64,000 nt of DNA from Hyperoplus lanceolatus (Eukaryota; Chordata; Actinopteri; Uranoscopiformes; Ammodytidae). The notes under the pieces were generated by a model. That model saw nothing but the letters and a program-made list of their open reading frames with translations, was not told the origin of the DNA and made no database searches. Position 1 is the stretch's first letter, and every line of letters begins with the position of its first letter. Location of the stretch: positions 7,657,452-7,721,451 of the forward strand of contig CM049409.1 of NCBI GenBank assembly GCA_026929865.2. The letters are read 5' to 3'. The translations under genes and the position numbers were made by a program. Shown here in pieces: positions 1 to 10,707 of the stretch.

Positions 1-1342
1 TTTTTTTTACAGTGTCTGTACCTGTATGTTACGATCATATATTGAATATACAAGATTTTGCATCAACACTGACGCACGGTGATTTGTCACATATATAATT
101 CACTGAATTGTCCCAAAAGAAACATTCTTACTATAAAGACATACAGTATGTGATACCATGCATGGCTCAGGCTGCAACTTACAGCAATGTATATTGTCAT
201 TCAATGTGTTGAAAAAAAAATGCACATCATAATGTCACAAAGCCCAAAGTTAAGTCTTCAAATTGCTTCTTGTTTACGATGGCATTATAAAACCCACTGA
301 CATGCAATTTATGATGCAAAAGAGAAAGAAAATGGCACATTCTCACAAGCTGCAGAAGCTTGAACTAAGGAATGTTTGGCATTTCTACTTGTTTACTTTT
401 TCAATGACTCGCAAGGGTCAATCTGATATAAAAACAGTTTAAATGTATCAATTCCATTAACAGAATAGTTGTGTTATTTTCTGTTAAATGACCATGAAAG
501 AAAACATTATCCATGGTGGCTTAACCTCCCTGTTACAATGCAGTACAGAAACTTCAGACTGCACCACAAATATGGAGGTAGTATCTGTTGACATCTGTTA
601 GATTTTTGTTAGTGGAGGTTTAAAAACTTGGAAGTGGGTTCAAAGTCGTTGCCCAAAATGCCTGCCAAGTCATTAATAATACTGTGTGGAATTGAAACAA
701 ATGCTCTAAACTAGAGGGGGGTTTCTTGGAGCCAGTGTTTAGTGGCCATTGAAGGAACTGCACATTTAAGGTACCTGTGCGCTTCAGCTTTTGCGGTTGT
801 TGCATGATTGATATGGGTTGTCTACCTCTGCCATGAGCTTCAGGTCTGGTAAAAGGTAAGCTTTTTATTGTCGTGATTGATGAAACGAATCTCAAGGCGG
901 TCTTTAAGTATTAATAGGGTGAACTAAAGAGGTTATGAAATACTCCGGTAACTGGAGTGAACCAGAAGGGATGAATGAGACAGTGGTAAATTATCCTTAG
1001 ATGTAATGGAGTGTCTCGTTCATACCAAAGGACGCAGAGAGAAGAGCCTTCAGGGTTTGGCTCTTACCCGTGGAAGTCACAATGAGACTAATTGTTTCAC
1101 TGGTTGGTCGTCCTCCACTATACTGTAGATGATGCGGGAGCATTTCAGATGGAGCAGCTTGTTAGAAAAACTGGATGGTGTAAAAGTTTCATGCTACTTC
1201 ATCTCAGCATTATCTTCTAATATTGATATAGAGTGGCCAGCAAGTCCCATAGTTACACAGCACAAGGCACCAAATGTTTGTATCGCTGTGGGTGAGCAGT
1301 TTGCTTTCATTTAGTCCTCTTCATTACATGCACTCACACCAG

Positions 1343-1357
1343 GTGTGCGTGTGAGTG

Positions 1358-1394
<37 letters not shown>
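1343..1394. repeat. (GT)n microsatellite
   Basis: Dinucleotide GT run with a few A and C interruptions at its start and a TTAGTG break at its end. No coding meaning. Confidence 0.9.
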
Positions 1395-1396
<2 letters not shown>

Positions 1397-1947
1397 GTGT
1401 GTTAGTTAAAGCAGTAATTAACTAGGGCTGCAACACTCCCATGACCGCCCAATGATATCATCTTGTCTGTTGCATCAGCGCTTTACACAGAATGCATTCT
1501 GGTGCTGAAACAAATAAGCTCCCACTAATTTTGCTGCCCTTGAGCACTGAAGGCAGGAAATAATTTTGAGAGTTAGTCTAATTGTTCTAATTTTAGGCTT
1601 TTAGCATTGTCTTTCATGCTTAAATGTGTAACATAAGGCTCTGCTTGGTAAAGTTTGAGACCTGCAATATTCTGTATTTTGGTGATTAAAAAAAATCCCG
1701 TCGACCATTACCTACAATAGGTTAGTTTGACTTATAGGTGCCAAGTTCAGTAAACATTACTCAAACAGGTATTGCCTGTGCACATTTAAATGGTGCATTC
1801 ATGTTGTTTTTACTATTGTATGTGGTGCATCATTTTAGTCATGAAATAAGTAATGTGTACATCAGGGGAATTGTTTTAACCTCCAACCATATAGAATTTT
1901 CTCTTTTTTGGGGATGCATAACAAGCTGTAACTAAAGAGTTGGCATA

Positions 1948-3170
1948 CACTCAACAAAACTATAAACGCAACACTTTTGTTTTTGCTCCCATTTTTCATG
2001 AGATGGACTTAAAGATCTAAAATTCATTCCAGATACACAATATTACCATTTCTGTCAAACATTGTTCACAAATCTGTCTAAATGTGTGATAGTGAGCACT
2101 TCTGCTTTGCTGAGATAATCCATCCCACCTCACAGGTGTGCCACATCAAGATGCTGATCTGACATTATGATTAGTGCACAGGTGTGCCTTAGACTGTCCA
2201 CAATAAAAGGCCACTCTGAAATGTGATTTTTTTTTGCTTTATTGGGGGTCTGGGGTCTCAGAACCAGTCAGTATCTGGTGTGACCACCATTTGCCTCATG
2301 CAGTGCAACACATCTTCTTCGCATAGAGTTTATCAGATTGTCAATTGTGGCCTGTGGAATGTTGGTCCACTCCTCTTCAATGGCTGTGCGAAGTTGCTGG
2401 ATATTACTGGGAAGTGGTGCACGCTGTCGTATACGCCGGTCAAGCACATCCCAAACATGCTCAAGGGGTGACATGTCCGGTGAGTATGCTGGCCATGCAA
2501 GAACTGGGACATTTTCAGACCCCGATGAGGACGACGAGCATGCAGTTGAGCTTCCCTGAGACGGTTTCTGACAGTTTGTGCAGAAATTGTTTGGTTATGC
2601 AAACCAATTGTTTCAGCAGCTGTTTCAGTGGCTGGTCTCAGACGATCTTGGAGGTGAACCTGCTGGATGTGGAGGTCCTGGGCTGGTGTGGTTACACGTG
2701 GTCTGCGGTTGTGAGGCCAGTTGGATGTACTGCCATATTCTCTGAAACGCCTTTTGAGACGGCTTATGGTGGAGAAATGAACATTCAATGCACGAGCAAC
2801 AGATCTGGTTGACATTCCTGCTGTCAGCATGCCAATTGCACGCTCCCTCAATGCTTGTGGCATCTGTGGCATTTTGCTGTGAGACAAAACTGCACATTTC
2901 AGGGTGGCCTTTTATTGTCGACAGTCTAAGGCACACCTGTGCACTAATCATGATGTCAGATCAGTATCTTGATGTGGCACACCTGTGAGGTGGGATGGAT
3001 TATCTCAGCAAAGCAGAAGTGCTCACTATCACACATTTAGACAGATTTGTGAACAATGTTTGAGAGAAATGGTAATATTGTGTATCTGGAATGAATTTTA
3101 GATCTTTAAGTCCATCTCATGAAAAATGGGAGCAAAAACAAAAGTGTTGCGTTTATATTTTTGTTGAGTG
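1948..3170 (-). mobile_element. Tc1-like (Tc1/mariner) transposon, internally deleted
   Basis: The element runs from CACTCAAC to GTTGAGTG and is flanked on both sides by TA (1946-1947 and 3171-3172), the target duplication expected for Tc1/mariner. The terminal inverted repeats are unusually long: 1948-2225 mirrors 2893-3170, 278 bp each, with only scattered mismatches. The interior carries the two ends of a Tc1 transposase on the minus strand with the middle missing. At 1.22 kb it is shorter than a full Tc1 of about 1.6 kb, so it is a non-autonomous deletion copy that could only move if a related transposase acted in trans. Confidence 0.95.
2268..2887 (-). pseudogene. Tc1 transposase remnant, catalytic core deleted
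   Basis: Reading leftward from the methionine at 2887, about 124 codons encode the DNA-binding half: a paired-like helix-turn-helix (STRSVARALN...STISRLKRRF), an AT-hook-like RRPR stretch and a second HTH ending near RRPHRGL. Close to 2515 the frame changes and jumps to the C-terminal part (WPAYSPDMSPLEHVWD...RRIRQ...NLINSMRRRC) ending at 2268. Roughly 135 codons are absent compared with the usual 340-residue Tc1 protein. The E of SPLEHVW corresponds to the third residue of the DD34E triad, so only that residue survives and both aspartates are lost. The protein cannot be catalytic; the DNA-binding half still reads as an open frame. Confidence 0.9.
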
Positions 3171-3172
3171 TA

Positions 3173-4766
3173 TTTTGACTTCTGGAAGGTGCTATGGAGA
3201 ATAACTAACTGACACAGCCCAACATTAGCTGCATCCTGCGTCTACAAGCAACACTGATCAGAGAGCAGTGAGAGTGAACTAAAATAGAATGTTTAATGTT
3301 TGGCATCAGAAATTTGGAAACAATAGAGCTAGTATATATGATTATATTAACAATAGAGATATTTCTTAGGGCTTCAAGTTTGGTCAGATATTGTCCTGAT
3401 CTGGTAAACACAACTAGAATTTTTAATTGGTTGAATTGGGTGAATGGTTAAGGGTCGGCGCCTGGATTTGGTATTTCAATATACAATATGTGATTCTCAG
3501 TTTATCATTGTTGGCTCTCAGATTTCCCACAGTGAAGAAACAGGAGGATATTTAAAATAGGGTTTCATCTCAGGATAAAGAATATTTTACCTGCAGTGCA
3601 TTACTATCATAACTTACTTATCATTCAGCAAATATGACATTATTCATATGCAGAATGGACACCTCGGGGTAACCATTTCAATATTATTTGATAAGAGACT
3701 CGTGGGTAGTGATGCCTGAAATGATTTGGGGCCCAAGTGCATAGCTGGAGGAAGAGGCTACAGTAGCAATTGTGAAATGCTTTTTCTACCTTTTCAACTT
3801 CCTACTCCCAGTGTTTCAATTTCCAATGATGTTCTTTCACAGATTCAGAGTAGATGATGTGGTTTCCGAAGCCTGCGTTGTGATTTACCACCGCCTCCCT
3901 CCCCTGTTTCCATGTTGGGAAGGGCAGGTACTGCACAGCACGGATACCATTATCAGATCAGCAGCGCCATGTCAGATATCAGAGGTAGTAAAGTCTATTT
4001 CATCAAAGCCACCTGTAGTGGAATGAAATGTGCAAATGGGAACCGTCGGTACTAGACCATTACAATGGCCTGCGACGGGCACATTGAGTCAGAGACACAG
4101 TTGTGGTGCAGGAGATTGACAGGTGATCCGATCTCTCGAATAGGGTCTATGCAGTTTGAAGACATCCATTTGAATATAATCATATCTTGAGTGGTGGATT
4201 TTTTTTCTTTCTCGACCATCAGTTTTTAAACTGTCCACATCTCTCCCTTATAATTTTTCTTTCTCACGTTTTAACCCTGCTACTGCTGTATCCATTACGG
4301 TCAATTATGGATGTTTTCACAGGTTTTTGCATGGCGGAATATTTATAATTAGGTGCTTGTCACCACTGCAGAAATTCCCATTAGCTATGCCTCTGCATAT
4401 GTTGAACTTTCTGAATGTTGTCCTTGTGAAAGATAACCTGAAGATTAAATGTATCCGAGTTGAAATTAACTACACTGGTAGTCACTGTTTGTATGCAAAC
4501 CTTCACAAGTGAAAAGCCAAAACAAAAACGTTGTCACTACACCTGTTCAACATGCACGTGTGATTGGTTGGCATTGTTGACATGGACCCATGAGTTAATT
4601 GACATGTATAACATAGTTTAACTGATGGTATTAATTGGTTAAAGTCTTATTGGGTAATGGATAGTTTGGTCTTATTTTATTCACTTTGCACACAAGACTG
4701 AGGTGACATCAATGTCCTTTGGATTTCAGCTTCCATGAAGTGCTTTAGTGTGCTTCTTCTGTACTC
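3173..4766. other. Unannotated AT-rich stretch
   Basis: I see no exon with splice borders, RNA gene or bounded mobile element here. The longest open frame (3772-4026, +) has no recognisable motif and is probably chance. Confidence 0.6.
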
Positions 4767-4770
4767 TTAA

Positions 4771-5383
4771 AGAGGACCTATGATGCTTTTTGACTTTTAT
4801 GACCTATAAACGTTGTTATGATGATTTATAGTCATGCTTAACCATACTAAATTATCAAATAATGACTTACATGCATTTCGACGTATTCCCTGCTGACCGT
4901 CTGGGGTGTCTGTGCAGAGCACTAGACACTATTCTAGCCAGTCGAGAAGTCACGTGTTCAAAGCGGTTCGAGGCTTTGTAACTTTGTGACGTCGCATGTA
5001 ACTTGTTGTCGTCACCACGCGGATGTTTCCATGTATAGTAATGCTGTCACTTCCCTGTTCGCGTCTGCCTCGCGCCCTTATAGGTCCATGCTCGCGCTTC
5101 CCGCCACTGAAAGTGTTCCGGAAGGAAGGTAACCAATCACAACGGAGTGGGGTTTGCAGGAGGTGGGGGAGAGGAGCGGAGATGGCCGAAGCACAGGCGG
5201 AGGGAGCGGAGATGGCCGACGCACACACACTCAAGTGTTGACAGGACGTGCTGGATCGCCAAAATAAGAGAAAGAGCTTCCCGAAAATCTACATAGTTTT
5301 TTGTGATGTGATTCGTGTAAGGTTGCTCTATAACAGTGTAAAACAAGAAATTAAGACCAGAAAAGTAGTATAATAGGTCCTCT
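4771..5383. mobile_element. TTAA-flanked MITE (piggyBac-like)
   Basis: A 613-bp segment bounded by AGAGGACCTAT on the left and its exact complement ATAGGTCCTCT on the right, with TTAA on both sides (4767-4770 and 5384-5387). TTAA duplication is characteristic of piggyBac elements (Kolobok-type elements also use it). The interior is much more GC-rich than the surroundings, with a GGAGATGGCCGA motif repeated near 5178-5220. It has no transposase frame, so this is a non-autonomous element. Family assignment rests on the target site and short inverted ends only. Confidence 0.8.
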
Positions 5384-5387
5384 TTAA

Positions 5388-6242
5388 AGAATCACCGTGA
5401 CATATATTGCTAGAATGTACTCATTTGACTGTGTTGGCACATAAATGAGACATTGCAATTCAAATGAGTACACTGTCTTTTATACCTGCTGTTATAGAGC
5501 CCTTTGAGGCAGATGAAGTTACTGATGTGAGTGCATAGCATTGTGTGGTGGCTGACATGCATACCACTTAAGCATGCTTTTTTTAAATGGCAATGTAAGT
5601 TTAATTGCACTTACTGTTTTTACGCACAGAGGGCCAGATCCACAAAAAAACGGATTGCTCCCGCTAATAGCACCGTGATTTGTGTATAATTTTCCCGGTC
5701 AGTCAGTCAGTCTATAATGACAGATTATCACTAGGCCGGTTATGATTACTTCGAAGTCAAAAAGCAAAATTATGAAATAAAGGCCTCTCTGCCTCTCTCT
5801 GTCTATCTGTCTGCCTGACTTTCTCACTGCACAATGTCACTCCAACAGCATCGGCGATTGCAGCCGTGTAACCGTTTAGACATTTTTGTAAACGTTCACA
5901 CCCTAGCCCGGCCACAAAGTTTGGCAGCTGAGCGCAGTTGCCGTCCTAATGCATATAAATGAGAGAAAGGATCTCTTCCTAGTGTTCAGGCTTTTCTCCC
6001 GCACCAAATTTTTCAAAAAGCGTCATGTTTGTTTGTTTGTCCAAAGTTGGTTGTGTGCTGTGAAGCTAGTTTCAGCATCAAATTAAGTAATGCCTCGTTT
6101 CTAAGTAGAAAGTAAGTAGAGCGGGTCGGTTCGGAGCGGTTCTGTCCGGTTATTTTGGCTTTCCAGTTGCCAAAAGTTGGGTAGGGTACGGTTATAAGCG
6201 AGCCTAACCGCTCTAAACCGCTCCCATTTTCAGTACTCCTCC
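5388..6242. other. Unannotated stretch with possible transposon debris
   Basis: No gene seen. GGGCCAGATCCACAAAA near 5630 resembles the kind of end found on fish DNA elements, but no matching partner end was located. From 6120 to 6235 there are repeated CCGCTC/GAGCGG motifs whose origin I could not establish. Confidence 0.4.
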
Positions 6243-6366
6243 ATTGGGGTAGCAGTGTCTTGCCCAAGGACACAACAACTATGACTCAAGTGGCAGGGCG
6301 GGGATCGAACCTCCAACCCTTTGATCACCGACCGACCCGCTCTACCAACTGAGCCACAGTCGCCCC
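6243..6366 (-). mobile_element. tRNA-derived SINE, 3'-truncated
   Basis: Read on the minus strand from 6366, the head has an RNA polymerase III box A (GTGGCTCAGTTGGTAGAGCG) and box B (GGTTCGATCCC) in tRNA spacing, then the body segment TGTCCTTGGGCAAGACACT. The same order occurs on the plus strand at 52747. Copy identity is lost near 6243, where the 3' body is missing. A functional tRNA gene is unlikely because the acceptor stem does not close and the body continues directly into SINE sequence. Confidence 0.85.
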
Positions 6367-6606
6367 AAAAGTGTGCTGAAAAGGTGGAGCTACACACTGC
6401 CGTCCGTTGAATGGTCAAAAGAATAATTTCCGCCTTGTGTAGTCACCTCGGCAAAAGTGAAGAGAGTCTTGTGTTTTGGCGAAAGATGTGAGAGCAGCAC
6501 TGTATATTGTGTGGTGTTTTTCCTCATCATTAAATGAATCAGTGGGCTACTGTGTGCACTGAAGAACCATGGAGATATAACCTAAACATACAGACTAGAA
6601 AGTTTT

Positions 6607-6786
6607 TTTGTACCAGGCCTTAAATAGGTCTAATAATGCTGTGAAAACGGCCTATTTAAATTGGGGGTCAATGAGAAATTGCTCTGTTTTGATACCACCT
6701 CTTAATGGCCACTCGGTGAACTGCAATTTGTGCCACTTTGGCATTGGATAGTGTTAGTACTCGCAGTGATTGGGGCTTGGCTTTTA
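6607..6786. repeat. Dispersed repeat, copy A (unclassified)
   Basis: Shares an ordered series of blocks with 19975-20142: TAGGTCTAATAATGCT / TAGGTTTAATAAGACT, GAAAACGGCCT / GAAAACGACCT, AAATTGCTC, TACCACC, then TTGGGGCTTG. The two copies have clearly diverged by substitutions and small indels, as expected for an old interspersed repeat. No termini or coding frame were recognised. Confidence 0.6.
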
Positions 6787-6899
6787 CGCAAGGTCCTGCA
6801 TATGGCGCATTAAGCAGCTGGATATTTTGTTCCTGACCTGCTTTGTGAATTGCACACTTTTCCCTCATTTGCATTGGTTTATCGGTGGTGAAAGCAAGT

Positions 6900-9800
6900 A
6901 GCAGTGCAAAACCTTTGTGAATGGTATGTGAAACATAATTAAGATGGCTAATCTCATAGACTATTTTACATATCCATACGTCATAATGCAGCTGCCAAAT
7001 ATATGTTTGTCCTGACCTTGGAAGACCAGATAGAGATATATTTTAATCAGTTGATAAAGTAGCAGATGGCAATGCATATAAATGCAATAAATTGCCCAAC
7101 GTACACACAGATACATCTGCGATAAGCTAATATCAGTAAATGCATTAGCCTGATACAATATGTGGTAGCCTATGTATCCTTTTCTTTCTGGACAATTTTG
7201 CTCATCTAGATACATACACCAAAATGACCACATGCTTTTTAATTCGAAACACTCCCTTTTGGATTTTGGTTTCAGTGGGAGGATTAGTCATACCACTATG
7301 TGTTGAAGCTTGGAGACAAACCCTTTGACAATTGCAGCCATGCTGCGATTAGCAGGGGGAAAAGTCACCCACTGAGGTAAGAGATTTACAAAAAGTCAAA
7401 ACCTCCTTTTGTTCGGCCTCAGCTGCATGTGTTTAAATCTATATGGCTAAGTGGTTCCTATTGTGCGGAGCAGTGGGCCTTGTGACATGGACAGGACATT
7501 GTTGATGCTAAGCAGACAGCGCAGAGTGGCCGTGGCACCCACGTGGACTGAGCTCAGTAAGGGTTTAGAGATTTAGAGTGTGGTCATGAGATGACTAAGG
7601 CAGAGGGATTAGAACCTCAGAGATCCGCGCCTCACTCGCTATGAATTAAGGGAAAATGAGAGGGTTTAGTGGACCACCGGGCTCTGTTGACACCAGATGC
7701 AGCTGAATACATTATACCTTCACTGCACTGCATGCAGGTTTACTTTTCAGCTTGTTATTATGGTTATTCAACAGAATAGAAAATGATTCGTGTATCACAG
7801 ATATACTGTGGGGTTCAATTAGCCTGTTTCTGATGATGAACTAGTCCTGAGTGTGTTGTACTTTCTGTGTGCTTATTTTGTTCTGTACTACTGTGTTTCT
7901 AAATGTCTTCAACAAAACAATAATAAAAATACATTCTTGAGTTCAGCAGTGCACCTTGCTGCTTTTTATCCGTGTGGTCCTGACTTTATCCTGTCCATCC
8001 TGTCCGCTTCACAGCTGCTTCACGCCCTGTAGCCAGCTCTTTTTCATGACACGAGATAATATGCTGGCATAAAAGCCAACAGCCCATTACTGCTTATCAT
8101 ATGGTATCATGCTATACTTTATGGTATGCAATTGCCTGTAGAATGTGCAATAATATATGATTGCAACCTTTCTTTGATTGCAGCTTTAACTTAACCCTTT
8201 AACTATATTCCACTCATTAAATCAAAGTAATGCAGAATACGTCCTCTTTATGTGATGATTGGGGCTGTACATTTTTCAGCTGGCCCGACCTTATCACTAT
8301 CAGGGATACTTGCTCATTACTCTGGCTGTATTTCCAGAGGCTGGGTATAGCCCACCATAGTAAATGTGTGCCGCACGAAGCAGTGAATACATCCGTTTTC
8401 ACATAACCGTTCCACGCTATATGGACCAGTTTCCTCTTTTAAACCAAATATGTCTGGCAGAATACATGTGCTGCTGTTCTGGTGACCTGAGTAGAAAACT
8501 CCTGTTTAGAAAGGCATTCATGTGTTGGATGCCTTGTGTGTCTTTCTAGCAGGATTAAGGAAAGCTTTGTTAGCAGTATTACACATATTTGATCAGCTTT
8601 TGAATATTGCAGGATGGGTGAAACAGTCAGAGCACAATACGATGAATTTATCTGTGTGGCTAACTATCATACTTAACTTTTACGATACCTTCTTGGATAG
8701 TTTCCATCGTCATCACGTTAACTCATTTATTGAGTGTGTCATCGTTGCCGTTAATCTAGGATACCTCTGTATCACGCGGCTAAGGATATTCAGTGGTCGT
8801 GGCACACACTGGAGCCATCCTTTCCCCTTTAGTGCCTGCACTTTTGAACAAGCATATTTTTGTAAGTACATTGCATAAACAGGTGCACAGGGTTTATCAT
8901 GTTCAACGCCATCCCATCCCATCACAATAATCATGAGAGCACTTGAAACCTGCATTAAATCTTTCATTGGGTGCAGAAGCGCAAAAGCACATAATGTTTT
9001 TTATGCATTTTCCCATTAGAGTCAGTCTTTTGAGCTGAAATACCCAGGCTAACCACCGCAACCTGTTAATGTCTTTTTTTTCCACATAAGCACCAGTCAG
9101 CTCAGCACGATTCGCCCATAGGAAATTTGATGAAATACAGGTCGTAGCAGAGGTGGGATAAAAAACAAAAGTTACATAATTAGACAAACTGAATGAACCT
9201 TAACTGCATAATAGCTTTTCACTTACGTGTCAAGTGCACATTGAGATCACTGCTCCCACAGTTCCTCCTTTGCATACAATGAGCTGTTAGGAATCACTCA
9301 TAATAGCAGTAACATCTTTCAAGAGATGGAGGCTCCTGCAGTGTAAGTGATTGAGGACAAGCAAGTAAATTAGATTTTAGAGCAACACAACGGGGGTTGT
9401 ACTTCAACCCATTTCCCAAACCCTGGATACAAATAGTATTGATAATGTGAATACTGATGCTTTAGTAAGATATATTGCACACACAATGGTGCCTTAAAGG
9501 TCTTATTAACTGTATTGCATCCTTAACACCCTTAAAGACATCACAACATAGCATGTGTGCTGTTGTATCAGGATAACATAGGGCTGCACAGGTTGTTTAC
9601 CACCCACACAACTAATTAAGCTTGATAGGTAAATACACTTGTTCTTTGTATCTGTAGTTCGCCTTTGGTGTATCCAATCAAGCGCTGTGAACTCATAGGT
9701 TAAATGTCTGACCAATTGTGGGTATTTGTTTTGAACACACTGTAATTACCTGCTCTTGGCTTTCACCTTACAAGAGTGCTGTTTTCGTTGCACTACTCAG

Positions 9801-10380
9801 ACGTATGCATATTTGATTATGCTGCTTGTGGGTTAGGGTTATTATTTCCTGATTTGATTTAATTTAAAAAAGTGTCTTTATTTTAAAAACGGTTTGTTGG
9901 TAGATAGTAGATAAAACAGTTTGAATAATTTTATATTGTTGCTCCTTTCTGCAGCCCTATATGATGTTATTAGGTTGATTATAGCAATTTACTTCTGTCA
10001 TTGTCAGTAAACAGCATTTTAATTCCATTATTTGTCAAACTGTAATGGAAGATCATAGAAGGCTGTAATGCAGGGAGTGATCTCTCAAAAGCTTTAAACA
10101 ATCTGATACATAGAGCATGTTAGGGAGAGAATTCAATTGGGGTTTAATAAATACATTCTCCAAAAGACCTTAGTGATTTGAATTGTTTGGAACTTCTTTT
10201 GTGCCATATGATTTGTGTGAAGGATTCCCTTTTTTGGCATTTACTGCTCAGTTGGTGTGTATCATGGCATGAACAAAAAAAACTAATTAGTTGTAAAAGC
10301 CATTTTTCATTTTCACTGTGACTGTGAAGAGCAAATTAAAAATCTGTACCCCTAAACGGCAGGAAGCATACTCGCTCCAT
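6900..10380. other. Unannotated intronic or flanking stretch
   Basis: No exon, RNA gene or bounded mobile element is supported. Open frames of 60-118 codons (for example 8522-8878, +) lack recognisable motifs, and I treat them as chance. Confidence 0.5.
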
Positions 10381-10387
10381 TTTTTAA

Positions 10388-10703
10388 AGGGAAAATTCAA
10401 ACAACACTGTCCATCTGGATTAGTAAACATGAGCATGATGTGTGCAGTTTATCAATGTTAAAGTGGAGCATTTGGGGAGAAAATGGCAGTTGGGATAGAG
10501 ATTCGAATCCAAATACCTCAACCGCTCCACTTCTTCTCTTTGGTCCCTCCCTGACGCTATACACGAACAAAGTTGTGACAAAGTGAATGGACAGTCCCAA
10601 CAACAGCCAATAAGAACAGAGAATTGGAGCCTCGCTCTGATTGGTCAAAGTGTCAGCTCATGTTAACTTTGACCAATCAGAACAGAAATCATATACCCCA
10701 GCT
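10388..10703. mobile_element. Possible TTAA-flanked MITE
   Basis: TTAA occurs at 10384-10387 and 10704-10707, and the right end CAGCT matches the right end of the better-supported TTAA element at 50745-51926. Both also share an internal block, CAGCCAATAAGAAC followed by CCTCGCTCTGATTGGTCAAA. The left terminus (AGGGAAAATTC) does not mirror the right one well, so the left border is uncertain. Confidence 0.45.
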
Positions 10704-10707
10704 TTAA

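Noticed and set aside
5628..5700. Possible DNA-transposon end (GGGCCAGATCCACAAAA)
   Set aside because: No complementary partner end or target duplication found, so no element could be bounded.
6290..6366. Possible tRNA gene on the minus strand
   Set aside because: Box A and box B are present but the acceptor stem does not pair and the SINE body follows; a matching longer copy exists at 52747.
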